Assembly: GCA_900754855.1 (NCBI GenBank)
Contig: CAAEEI010000124.1
Span: 1 to 32,613 of the forward strand
Source: Lachnospiraceae bacterium
GTDB taxonomy: Bacteria > Bacillota > Clostridia > Lachnospirales > Lachnospiraceae
Direction of reading: 5' to 3'
DNA length: 32,613 bases
Shown: positions 1-7,790 of the stretch, in pieces
Position numbering within the stretch: the first letter of the stretch is position 1
How the letters are laid out: every line of letters begins with the position of its first letter
Notes under the pieces: generated by a model
Database searches by the model: none
What the model was told of the DNA's origin: nothing
The model's input: only the letters and a program-made list of their open reading frames with translations
Position numbers and translations under genes: made by a program

Positions 1-700
1 AGGCTTCCGCCACCAGCCCTTCGTATTCCGCCGCCTTCACCGGGTCGCTGCGCAGCTGCCCGATGGTATTGTCATAATAGGCCGTTTCCACATTATAAGC
101 GCAGTTTAAAATATATTTCCGCCAGATTTCCACCTGAATCTCTTCTACCGCTTCATGATCAATATCCGCTTCCCGTAAGAGAGCCGAAACCTCCTTCACC
201 TTCTGCTTTTCTTCTTCATCGGCATTTTGTATGCCTATGCACAGACGGGCAAAATCTCCCTGCTGTGTAATTGAATAATCTGCATTGGCAAAGGCGACAA
301 TGTAAATCAGCGCATCAACCACCGTACCCTTGTCCATACTCTTCCGGACACGCTCTCCGGGATTGACCCCGTTCATGACCGGAATGATCACGGTATGCTC
401 TCCCACTGCCGGCTTCATCTCCCGGCAGACTTCCTCCAGAGAATAGTTTTTCACACAGACGAAGATATAATCCTGCATCTCCATCTCTGCCACCGGAACG
501 ACTTTTTCCGGTCTGATGTTCCGTTCTCCATGATAATCACTGTGAAGAACCAGTCCTTTTTCTTCCAGAGCTTCTTTTCGTTTTCCTCTCGCTGCCAGAG
601 TAAGATGCGGGCAGACCGTTCCCAGCATTCCTGCCAGATAGCCGCCCACACCGCCGACGCCGACAACCGCTACTTTTTTATCCTTCGCCATACTGCCCAT
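1..700 (-). CDS. 2-dehydropantoate 2-reductase family protein, partial (3' end outside window)
   Basis: Ketopantoate reductase (ApbA/PanE) family. Members use NADPH to reduce 2-dehydropantoate to pantoate in CoA synthesis, but many paralogues reduce other 2-oxo acids. I translated 233 codons that run off the left edge. Near the N-terminus the Rossmann motif VGVGGVGG (residues 13-20) follows a beta strand KKVAVV, then come VCVKNYS and PVMNGVNPGE, as in the nucleotide-binding half. The alpha-helical C-terminal half has begun (EIWRKYILNCAYN). Start ATG at 700 is preceded by AAGGAG seven bases upstream; an internal ATG at 691 has no such site. It follows the Nudix gene on the same strand after 107 bases. 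No other pantothenate genes are visible, so the substrate is uncertain; the family call is firm. Confidence 0.88.
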   Translation of the reverse strand, partial: MGSMAKDKKVAVVGVGGVGGYLAGMLGTVCPHLTLAARGKRKEALEEKGLVLHSDYHGERNIRPEKVVPVAEMEMQDYIFVCVKNYSLEEVCREMKPAVGEHTVIIPVMNGVNPGERVRKSMDKGTVVDALIYIVAFANADYSITQQGDFARLCIGIQNADEEEKQKVKEVSALLREADIDHEAVEEIQVEIWRKYILNCAYNVETAYYDNTIGQLRSDPVKAAEYEGLVAEA

Positions 701-807
701 TTTCTGTCTCCTTATTCCATACTGTATTCCATAGATCGCTTCCTCTGGTCTTCTTCCCGGGACAGCGTCAACACTTTCTGTCCCTGCAAAAAATTTTTCA
801 GAAAATT

Positions 808-1371
808 TCACGGAGAAATACTGTAAAAATATGCGGCTAACTGGGCGCGGCCGGAAAACCGTTCTTCCTTCAGCAGTTTCTCTACTTCTTTCTTACTGTA
901 AAATCCAGGTTCTATCCATTCATCTGCTTCCGTATGGTCGCTGATTTCCCCGTCCACCTGAGCAAAAACCACCCAGGCAGATGAATCACTGAGATCTGGC
1001 GAAGCATAGGATGGCGGCAGAATTTTCTCAATTTTCACCAAAGAAAGACCCGTCTCTTCATACAGTTCTCTGGCTGCACATTCTTCCACCGCCTCGCCTT
1101 CGTCAATATGCCCGGCGGGCATATTATAGACAAAATGGTTTACCCCCATACGAAACTCTTTGCAAAGAAGGAGTTTTCCCTCCTTACCTCCGATAATCAC
1201 GACCCCGGAAACACTTTCTCCAAGCTGCTCCGGATGGTCGTAATCAAAATTACTGACGGTCTCATAAATCTTTTCACCGCCTTCTGTATTGGTGTAATGC
1301 AGCGTATAGTTTTTTAAATATTGACTGTTCCTGGTTTTTTTCATGGAATTTAATACCGGAATCCTCTTCAT
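808..1371 (-). CDS. Nudix hydrolase (ADP-ribose pyrophosphatase-like)
   Basis: 187-residue protein with a complete Nudix box starting at G87: GHIDEGEAVEECAARELYEE, continuing TGL, which matches GX5EX7REUXEEXGU. The glutamates of the REXXEE core are the magnesium ligands. Family members hydrolyse nucleoside diphosphates linked to another moiety. The length and position of the box, with a beta-rich N-terminal part before it and PAGHID leading into it, resemble ADP-sugar pyrophosphatases (NudF/YqkG group), but the substrate cannot be fixed from sequence. The ATG lies two bases beyond the stop of the upstream GNAT gene, so the two are very probably co-transcribed and translationally coupled. It is soluble and cytoplasmic, with no signal peptide. 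Confidence 0.9.
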   Translation of the reverse strand: MKRIPVLNSMKKTRNSQYLKNYTLHYTNTEGGEKIYETVSNFDYDHPEQLGESVSGVVIIGGKEGKLLLCKEFRMGVNHFVYNMPAGHIDEGEAVEECAARELYEETGLSLVKIEKILPPSYASPDLSDSSAWVVFAQVDGEISDHTEADEWIEPGFYSKKEVEKLLKEERFSGRAQLAAYFYSISP

Positions 1372-1373
1372 GT

Positions 1374-1958
1374 TTATTCCCCTTTTTCGCTTTCTTCCCC
1401 TTCCCGGTGAAAGAAAATATTCTTTTGATAGGTTTCCTCATCTAACATGGAATGATACAGCGTTTCCATGGCTCTTTTCGCTTTTTCTCCCTGATCCTGT
1501 CCCCCGATGGTCATGATTTCATAAACAACGGAAAATACATCGCCTTTTACTCCCGCCATTCTGGCTCCGTTACGCAGATAAAACCGGATTCTTCTTTCCT
1601 GCAGCGCATGCTCTTTTTCATCTTCTGCATTCGGTTCTTCCACTTCCAGAAAAATCGTCCGGCCTTCTCCCAGATTTTCTTTCATCAACGCAAGGATTTC
1701 ACTTCCTCTTCCTTTTCCCCGCAGGCTTTCCATCACGGCAAAATAGTCCAGCAGGAGCGTGTCGCCTTCCTGAAACAACAAGGTATAAGCCATCAGCTTT
1801 CCTTCTTCGTAATAGCCATATGGCAGATATTTTTTTTCGTTAAATGCTTTTTCCACAATGGCGAAAGGTTTAACTTCCGCCGGGGGAAAATGTTGCTGCA
1901 AGCATCCCGTATATACATCATGAAATTCTTCTAAATCCATCAAACGCTGTTCTAACAT
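1374..1958 (-). CDS. GNAT-family N-acetyltransferase
   Basis: 194-residue protein with a GNAT fold signature. After strands LMAYTLLFQEGDTLLLDYFAV comes the acetyl-CoA pyrophosphate loop LRGKGRGSEIL (residues 79-89, matching R/Q-X-X-G-X-G/A), then EVEEPNAEDE and a late RIRFYLRNGAR segment typical of motif B. It transfers an acyl group from acyl-CoA to an unknown amine. Start ATG 1958 has AAGGAG eight bases upstream. The stop is two bases before the Nudix start, suggesting an operon TPM pair - GNAT - Nudix - ketopantoate reductase. The C-terminal 35 residues are acidic/charged and outside the GNAT core. The substrate is unknown. Confidence 0.85.
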   Translation of the reverse strand: MLEQRLMDLEEFHDVYTGCLQQHFPPAEVKPFAIVEKAFNEKKYLPYGYYEEGKLMAYTLLFQEGDTLLLDYFAVMESLRGKGRGSEILALMKENLGEGRTIFLEVEEPNAEDEKEHALQERRIRFYLRNGARMAGVKGDVFSVVYEIMTIGGQDQGEKAKRAMETLYHSMLDEETYQKNIFFHREGEESEKGE

Positions 1959-2005
1959 GATTCTACTCCTTCTACTTTTCTTTACTTCTTTCTCTTCTTT
2001 TCAGG

Positions 2006-2830
2006 TTAATGCCGTCCGCCGGCTCCTCCATGCCCATCGCTGCCGCCGATTTCTCCACCGCCGCCGGCGTCATGATTTCTTTCTATTCTGGTTCTGGTCA
2101 CATGGGAACGAAGAAAAATATCCTGCTTCCGGTTAACCTTCATTCCTCTTTTTGGCACATAGGTATATTGGTTGGTGGTGACCTCTCCTTTATTTTTCAT
2201 GAGGTTCACGCCGGCAAACACCGCCGTCAAAACCAATGCGCCCGCCAGAAGCCACCAGGTTTTTACATGGAAATGGAAAAGATGGAGATTTTGCATTTCT
2301 GCCGCCGTCTCTTCCATCATGGTCTTATATGCTTTATATGGCGTGGAATTAACCGTCTCATTGGTTCGGTCAATGATATATTTCACCGTCCGGTCATCCA
2401 GTTTTTCTTTTGCCTTCCCGGTTGTGCACATCCAGCAGTATCCGGTGGCCCAGTTATCCACATAAATGATCCCATCTCCGTTGGGCTTATCCCAGCCAAA
2501 CTGATTTTCCTCATAATACTTCTGGGCAAAATCCCGGATCTCCGTGTAGTCGTCAAGAGAGGGCTCGCGAATGGTCAGCAAAACCATATCCGCTCCGGTG
2601 ATTTTTTCTTTTTTTGCTATGAGGGCCTGTAAATCCTTTTCCTGCTGTGCATTGAGCACTTTTGCCTCGTCAAAAACTCTTTGTGTGGTCGTACACTGCG
2701 TATTTGTTCTTTCTTCCTTCGATGCCATTATCCCCTGAAACACTCCGTATTTCAGTCCTGCGCCGCCAAGACCCAAAAGAAGGCTCAGTGTCACCATGAC
2801 CAGCACAAATTTCCGATATGTCTTATTCAT
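2006..2830 (-). CDS. TPM-domain membrane protein with Gly/His-rich tail
   Basis: 274 residues: a hydrophobic N-terminal segment (about 8-27, signal anchor), an extracytoplasmic TPM domain (about 50-165; RVFDEAKVLN at 51-60 is the family's opening motif, with GDGIIYVDN around 118-126), a second membrane span (about 191-211), then a basic cytoplasmic segment and a C-terminal tail rich in Gly and His (DAGGGGE, GGSDGHGGAGGRH). TPM proteins (PF04536) include the TLP18.3/Psb32/MOLO-1 phosphatase-like fold and often end in a Gly-rich tail; the bacterial role is poorly known. The gene overlaps the zinc-ribbon gene by one base (TAATG), pointing to coupled translation and a shared function at the membrane. 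Enzymatic activity cannot be claimed. Confidence 0.8.
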   Translation of the reverse strand: MNKTYRKFVLVMVTLSLLLGLGGAGLKYGVFQGIMASKEERTNTQCTTTQRVFDEAKVLNAQQEKDLQALIAKKEKITGADMVLLTIREPSLDDYTEIRDFAQKYYEENQFGWDKPNGDGIIYVDNWATGYCWMCTTGKAKEKLDDRTVKYIIDRTNETVNSTPYKAYKTMMEETAAEMQNLHLFHFHVKTWWLLAGALVLTAVFAGVNLMKNKGEVTTNQYTYVPKRGMKVNRKQDIFLRSHVTRTRIERNHDAGGGGEIGGSDGHGGAGGRH

Positions 2831-3813
2831 TACAGCACCTCCAGAAAATAAAACAATGTTTTAAGAAAAATGAACAGCAGGGCAAAAACACCCGCGCTCA
2901 TTCCCACCATGCGCATCCGGTCAATGGGCGGAGCGCCGATGACTTTTCCCGTCTGCCCGTTGACATAAAACGGATATTCTTTTCCATTATATCGATAAAT
3001 ATACTTCCAGACCGGTAAAAGGGCGAAACGGGCCTGTTCCAGATGATTGTTTTTTTCTTCCGTAAATGTCCGGACCAGAGCATATCCTGCATTCTGTTCT
3101 TCCATATACCGGGCGGAAAAAGCATTGATTTTTTCTTCCGCCCTCGGTCGTACTTCCTCGCTGGTCTCTCCATAAGTTTCTGCCTGAAAGCCGGACAAAA
3201 ACTCTGGCGTAAAGTCACCCAGTTCCTGATAATTATAAGGCTCCAGAAGATCCATCATTCCATCTTCCAGAGAAATCGCCGCATCCACAGGAATTTTTTC
3301 ATAATCAATCTCCAGATCGCGAACCAGTCGATATACCCGTGTTTCTGTACATTCCTCATCGCCTTCCGTCCACGTCCGGATTTTTTCTCCCTCTCCTTCA
3401 AAATGAAGCTGACTGTGAAAATCATACATCCAGAAAGGAACATACAGTCCTTCCATTTTTTCCACGCTGGAAGCCGAACAGAAGTTGGACGGTAAAAAAA
3501 CTTTGCCGGCAAATGCTTTTTTCAGATGTTCCGCCGCCTGATGTTTATCCAGACAAAACGGCAGAAGAAGCTGCGGATGTTCTCCGTCTTCCATCCGATC
3601 TTCCAGAATATGAAACGTCTGGCAATAAGGACAACGGCAGGCAAGGGTATGCTCTTCTGTCTCGATCTCCCCGCCGCAGTTGCCGCAGATATGGTGTTCC
3701 TGCTGCGGCATCTTCTGCTGCGATTCTTCGCTGCCGCAGCTTTCACAGATCATCTTCTTTTTTTCCGGGTGATACAGCACATTGCCACCACAATTTTTAC
3801 ACCGATAAAACAT
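2830..3813 (-). CDS. Double zinc-ribbon protein with C-terminal membrane anchor
   Basis: 327 residues from the ATG at 3813, chosen because GAGGAGG lies five bases upstream; a longer in-frame ATG at 3834 lacks a ribosome site. Two consecutive zinc ribbons are visible: C5/C8 with C23/C26, and C43/C46 with C61/C64. A long soluble middle follows, including YVPFWMYDF, a motif common in helicase-like zinc-ribbon membrane proteins of Firmicutes, then KYIYRYNGKEYPFYVNGQTG and one C-terminal hydrophobic segment (about 303-327). This is the TFIIB-type zinc-ribbon/'DNA helicase PriA-like' family often misnamed in databases; I see no helicase motifs. The stop overlaps the TPM gene start (TAATG). The pairing implies a membrane complex of unknown purpose. 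Confidence 0.78.
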   Translation of the reverse strand: MFYRCKNCGGNVLYHPEKKKMICESCGSEESQQKMPQQEHHICGNCGGEIETEEHTLACRCPYCQTFHILEDRMEDGEHPQLLLPFCLDKHQAAEHLKKAFAGKVFLPSNFCSASSVEKMEGLYVPFWMYDFHSQLHFEGEGEKIRTWTEGDEECTETRVYRLVRDLEIDYEKIPVDAAISLEDGMMDLLEPYNYQELGDFTPEFLSGFQAETYGETSEEVRPRAEEKINAFSARYMEEQNAGYALVRTFTEEKNNHLEQARFALLPVWKYIYRYNGKEYPFYVNGQTGKVIGAPPIDRMRMVGMSAGVFALLFIFLKTLFYFLEVL

Positions 3814-3880
3814 AAACTCCTCCTCGGATAACATATATCCTGTTTTCCGGCATAAGGTTAACTAAGATCTTTCCGCCAGG

Positions 3881-3909
3881 ACCCATGGCTTGCTCAGAAC
3901 CCATGGCTT
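3881..3909 (+). repeat. Short direct repeat upstream of the D-Ala-D-Ala carboxypeptidase
   Basis: ACCCATGGCTT occurs twice, at 3881-3891 and 3899-3909, so the copies are offset by 18 bases. Each contains the palindrome CCATGG. The pair lies just ahead of the ribosome site of the downstream gene and in the divergent gap with the zinc-ribbon gene. It could be a regulatory site or a small duplication. Confidence 0.55.
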
Positions 3910-3926
3910 AATAATGGAGGTTTTCC

Positions 3927-5078
3927 TTGAAAAAAATCCTGTTTTCCCTATGCTTCTTTCTTTTGTTCTTTCTCTGCCCCTATCATACCATAAATTCGCT
4001 GGCTGCGGAAACTCCTTCCGGTCTTTATGCCAAAGCAGCCATTCTCCTGGACGGAGAAAATCAACGTGTTCTTTTTGGCAAGAAAGAAAAAACAAAGCTT
4101 CCCATGGCCAGCACCACCAAAATCATGACCTGCCTTTACACACTGGAACACGGAAATCTTAATGATGTGGTTACCTTTTCCAAAACAGCCGCCTCCGCCC
4201 CCAAAGTACATCTGGGCGCCCGGGAGGGCAGTCAGTTTCTTCTCTCCGATCTTCTCTATGCCCTCATGCTGGAATCTTATAACGACGCTGCCGTAGCCAT
4301 CGCTGAACATATTGGCGGTTCCGTGGAAGCCTTTTGTCAGGCCATGACGGAAGAAGCCCGGGACTTCGGCTGTTATCAGACTTCTTTCGCAACGCCCAAC
4401 GGACTGGACAGCCCGAAACATTATACCACCTGCTATGATCTGGCTATTTTAACCAGCCATGCGCTGGCCAACCCGGAATTTCGCAAAATTATCCGGGAAC
4501 CGTCTTATTCCATCCGGGAGATGACCGGGGGACAGACCTGGAATCTCCAGAATAAAGACGCCTTTCTCTCTTCCTATCCGGGAGCCATCGGCGTGAAAAC
4601 CGGTTTCACCAACAAAGCAGGCTATTGTTTTGTCGGCGCTGTGGAAACCGGGGACCGCCTTCTTATTTCTGTCGTTCTTGGCAGCGGCTGGCCGCCAAAC
4701 CGCAGCTATAAATGGACGGATACCCGCAAGCTCATGGATTATGGACAGAAAAATTTTACCGAAAAAACGATTTCCCTTGCACAAAATATTCCTTCGGCTC
4801 TCCCGGTTACCCTTGGTCAAAAAACCCGTTGTTCCCTGCTCGCGCCTTCCAGCGTACGGCTGCTTCTTGGTCAGAACGAGAAGATCGAAGTCACCACGGA
4901 TGTTCCCTCCATGCTGACGGCGCCCCTTCGCCGGGGCGACTGTATCGGTACGGTGACGCTCTCCATTGACGGTGAAGTCTATCGAAAATATCCGGTACAT
5001 GCCGATACTTCCATACAAAAAATAAACTATCCGTTTTGTTTCCGAAAAATGAGCGCCCTTTTTTTCCTCGGACAATAA
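3927..5078 (+). CDS. D-alanyl-D-alanine carboxypeptidase (penicillin-binding protein 5/DacF type, serine peptidase S11)
   Basis: Secreted low-molecular-weight penicillin-binding protein that trims the terminal D-Ala from peptidoglycan pentapeptides outside the membrane. 383 residues from a TTG start at 3927, selected because GGAGG lies six bases upstream. A signal peptide occupies about 1-27 (cleavage near LAA-E). The three serine penicilloyl motifs are present: S62-T-T-K65, S117-Y-N, and K224-T-G. After about residue 275 comes a beta-rich PBP5 C-terminal domain. A strongly amphipathic membrane-anchoring tail is not obvious; the end (YPFCFRKMSALFFLGQ) is hydrophobic and may serve. The gene is alone on its strand, divergent from the zinc-ribbon gene and convergent with glgA. 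Confidence 0.93.
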   Translation: MKKILFSLCFFLLFFLCPYHTINSLAAETPSGLYAKAAILLDGENQRVLFGKKEKTKLPMASTTKIMTCLYTLEHGNLNDVVTFSKTAASAPKVHLGAREGSQFLLSDLLYALMLESYNDAAVAIAEHIGGSVEAFCQAMTEEARDFGCYQTSFATPNGLDSPKHYTTCYDLAILTSHALANPEFRKIIREPSYSIREMTGGQTWNLQNKDAFLSSYPGAIGVKTGFTNKAGYCFVGAVETGDRLLISVVLGSGWPPNRSYKWTDTRKLMDYGQKNFTEKTISLAQNIPSALPVTLGQKTRCSLLAPSSVRLLLGQNEKIEVTTDVPSMLTAPLRRGDCIGTVTLSIDGEVYRKYPVHADTSIQKINYPFCFRKMSALFFLGQ

Positions 5079-5121
5079 GGGCGTTTCTCCCCTTCCCTTT
5101 CTTCCAAAAGTAAAGAGAGAC

Positions 5122-5145
5122 TGGCACACCGCTGTCGCTGTGCCA
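5122..5145. terminator. Candidate bidirectional terminator between convergent genes
   Basis: TGGCACA (5122-5128) and TGTGCCA (5139-5145) form a perfect 7-bp stem with a 10-base loop between the convergent carboxypeptidase and glgA genes. The flank is T-rich on both strands (TTTCTTTTT on the plus side, TCTCTCTTTACTTTT on the minus side), though neither tract is uninterrupted. Confidence 0.5.
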
Positions 5146-5179
5146 ATCCCTCCTGTTTCTTTTTGCTTCTTCTGATGAC

Positions 5180-6631
5180 CTAACGGCCGATCAGGGTATT
5201 GTAAAGTTCTTCGTAACGTTTCTTGGATACGCTCCAGGACAGGTCTTTTTTCATTCCCCGTTTAACCATGTTATCCCAGAGTTTCTTCTGTTCGAAGTAA
5301 ATATATTTACTGTAGTTGATGGTATTGACCATATCATCCCCATTGTAATTGGTGAAGGAGAAACCATCGCCGGTATTCTCAAATTCATTTAATGGCTCTA
5401 CCGTATCTTTCAGTCCGCCGGTTTCACGGACAATCGGCACGGTTCCATAATGGAAGGCAATGATCTGGGTCAGACCACAAGGTTCAAACTGGGACGGCAT
5501 CAGGAATGCGTCTGCCGCCGCATAGAGTTTGTGTGCCAGATCATCCGAATACAGAATATTGGCAGAGACTTTTCCCGGATTACAATAAGCATAATAACGG
5601 AACATATCCTCATACCGCTGTTCTCCTGTACCGATAACCACAAGCTGTGTATTATCATCAATAATCCGATCCATACCATACTGAATCAGGTCAAGGCCTT
5701 TCTGGTCGGTCAGTCTGGAAATCAGACCAATCATATACTTATCCGGGTTAACTTCAAGGCCCAGATATTCCTGTAAAGCAGCTTTGTTCGCCGCTTTTCC
5801 CTTCTTATAGGAACGCTGGTCAAAATTCGTAAACAGCGCCTTATCTTTCTTTGGATCGTATAAGCTGTAATCAATACCGTTGACGATACCGAACAGGCTC
5901 TGGTTTCTGGCGCTTAACAGACCGTTCAATCCTTCTCCATAATAATCGGTCTGAATCTCCTGCGCGTAGGTATTGCTTACGGTGGTAATATAATCCGCAT
6001 AAACAATACCGCCTTTTAACATATTGGCATCTTTCTTAAACTCCAGTTTATCCGGAGTAAACAGGTAATCCGGCAGACCGGAAATGCCTTTAATGGTCTT
6101 AATATCCCAAACTCCCTGAAAACGGAGATTGTGAATGGTCATGATCGTTTTAATGCCCCAGAAAAACGGGTTGGAAGCAAACTCCGTTTTTAAATATACC
6201 GGAATAAATCCTGTCTGCCAGTCATGGCAGTGAATAAGATCCGGTTTAAAATCAACGATAGGGAGAATAGATAATACTGCTTTACTGAAAAATATGAATC
6301 TCTCCACATCGGTTCTTGTATCCGCATATGGTTTTTCTGCGCCGAAATAATCCAGATTATCAATGAAATAATAAGTAATTCCATTATATTCATATTTCAT
6401 AATGCCCACATGGGTATGCGGCACCATCGGGCCTGTTCCCATATAAAAATGCGTCACATACTGGAAATTATTCCGGTATTCATCAGGAATACCCCGGTAG
6501 TTCGGCATAACGACTCTGACGTCCCATTCATTTTTGTCAAACTCTTTTGGCAACGCACCGACAACGTCTGCAAGTCCGCCTGTTTTCATAAAGGGAACAC
6601 ATTCAGACGCAGCAAATAAAATCCTTTTCAT
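5180..6631 (-). CDS. glgA: Glycogen synthase, ADP-glucose dependent (GT5)
   Basis: 483 residues, the usual length for bacterial GlgA. It transfers glucose from ADP-glucose to the non-reducing end of alpha-1,4-glucan in the cytoplasm. The N-terminal K16-TGGLADV motif binds the ADP-glucose phosphates; IHNLRFQG and an HCHDW segment belong to the GT5 fold. The C-terminal domain carries PSQFEPCGLTQ and later RETGGLKDTV, with the conserved glutamate and second GGL loop. Start ATG 6631 follows GAGGAGG about seven bases upstream. It lies 94 bases downstream of hisC on the same strand. No glgB, glgC, glgD or glgP is in the window, so this copy is separated from a complete glycogen operon. Confidence 0.95.
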   Translation of the reverse strand: MKRILFAASECVPFMKTGGLADVVGALPKEFDKNEWDVRVVMPNYRGIPDEYRNNFQYVTHFYMGTGPMVPHTHVGIMKYEYNGITYYFIDNLDYFGAEKPYADTRTDVERFIFFSKAVLSILPIVDFKPDLIHCHDWQTGFIPVYLKTEFASNPFFWGIKTIMTIHNLRFQGVWDIKTIKGISGLPDYLFTPDKLEFKKDANMLKGGIVYADYITTVSNTYAQEIQTDYYGEGLNGLLSARNQSLFGIVNGIDYSLYDPKKDKALFTNFDQRSYKKGKAANKAALQEYLGLEVNPDKYMIGLISRLTDQKGLDLIQYGMDRIIDDNTQLVVIGTGEQRYEDMFRYYAYCNPGKVSANILYSDDLAHKLYAAADAFLMPSQFEPCGLTQIIAFHYGTVPIVRETGGLKDTVEPLNEFENTGDGFSFTNYNGDDMVNTINYSKYIYFEQKKLWDNMVKRGMKKDLSWSVSKKRYEELYNTLIGR

Positions 6632-6725
6632 AGTAATCCTCCTCGAAAAAAATGTTTCGTTCCTTCATCTCGTTTCTTCCTTCGATAAAAGACGTATTAT
6701 GTAATAATTGTACACCACTTTCCCT

Positions 6726-7790
6726 TTAATTACTACGATAATTTTGCAGATATTCTTTTAAAAATGCAAGAAGAACTTTCATTTCTTCATCGGTTCCTAT
6801 GGTGATCCGTAAGTAGTTATCGATTCTTTCTTTAGGGAAATAACGCACATAAATCTTTTCTTCTCTGGCCGCCTCAAAAATCGCCTTTGCCGGTACAGCA
6901 GCGTGGGTAACAAAAAGGAAATTGGCCTGCGAATCCGGGAAAGAAAATCCCAGTTTACGCATCTCTTCTTTAAACCATTCTCTTGTCTGGATAATTTTTT
7001 CCACCGTTTCCCGGAAATAGGCTTTCTCTTTCAGGGAAGCGGTTCCCAGGATAAGGGAAGGCTGATTCATGGTATACGAATTAAACGAGTATTTCACATT
7101 CTGCAATGCCCGGATCAGTTTTTCTGCTCCCAGAGCATAACCGATACGCATGCCTGCCATGGAACGGGACTTGGAGAAAGTCTGCACCACCAGAAGATTA
7201 TCATATTCTTCCAGGAGACACCGGGCGCTCACTCCACCGAAATCAATATAGGCTTCGTCAACAATGACGACAACGTCCTGATTGTGCGCAAGAATATCCC
7301 GGATCGTATCCACAGGCATGCACAGCCCTGTCGGCGCATTGGGATTAGGGAAGATCACCCCTCCGTTTTCCCCGTAATAGTCTTCCGGACAAATCTGAAA
7401 ATGCGCATCCAACGGTCTTTTCTTATACGGAATCCGAAACAGATCCGCCCATACGTCATAAAAGGAATAGGTGACATCCGGGAAAAAAATCGGTTTTTCG
7501 CTGTTAAAAAAAGTCATAAATGCCATGGCCAGCACATCGTCAGAGCCTACGCCGACAAAAACCTGCTCTTTTTTCAGTCCCTGATCGTCTGCAATGGCTT
7601 CCACCAGCATGGAAGCAGCCGGATCCGGATATAACCGTAAATCCTTTATCTCCTCCCTTTTCTTTTCCACACCGGGAGCCGGCGGGTAAGGGTTTTCGTT
7701 GGTATTCAGTTTAATTACCGATGGATCGTCCGGCTGTTCACCGGGAACATAAGGTACTACCTGACGGATATATTTTTCCCATGCGTTCAT
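6726..7790 (-). CDS. hisC: Histidinol-phosphate aminotransferase (class I/II PLP aminotransferase)
   Basis: 354 residues, typical for HisC. It transfers an amino group between glutamate and imidazole-acetol phosphate in histidine synthesis. Visible motifs are KLNTNENPYPP near 27-37, NPNAPTG (149-155), VDEAYIDF (D178 for the PLP ring nitrogen), and the PLP-lysine segment TFSKSRSMAGMRIGY (K207). The ATG overlaps the prfA stop as TAATG, so translation is coupled to the release factor gene; no other histidine gene is nearby. HisC relatives in Firmicutes can also act on aromatic or other amino acids, and the orphan setting leaves the substrate somewhat open. Confidence 0.87.
   Translation of the reverse strand: MNAWEKYIRQVVPYVPGEQPDDPSVIKLNTNENPYPPAPGVEKKREEIKDLRLYPDPAASMLVEAIADDQGLKKEQVFVGVGSDDVLAMAFMTFFNSEKPIFFPDVTYSFYDVWADLFRIPYKKRPLDAHFQICPEDYYGENGGVIFPNPNAPTGLCMPVDTIRDILAHNQDVVVIVDEAYIDFGGVSARCLLEEYDNLLVVQTFSKSRSMAGMRIGYALGAEKLIRALQNVKYSFNSYTMNQPSLILGTASLKEKAYFRETVEKIIQTREWFKEEMRKLGFSFPDSQANFLFVTHAAVPAKAIFEAAREEKIYVRYFPKERIDNYLRITIGTDEEMKVLLAFLKEYLQNYRSN

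Noticed and set aside
759..784. GGGACAG/CTGTCCC inverted repeat between the Nudix and ketopantoate reductase genes
   Set aside because: Not followed by a T-tract on either strand and only 7 bp; no function could be supported.
4449..5129. Antisense open frame (226 codons) opposite the D-Ala-D-Ala carboxypeptidase
   Set aside because: Low-complexity shadow of a gene with intact SXXK, SXN and KTG motifs.
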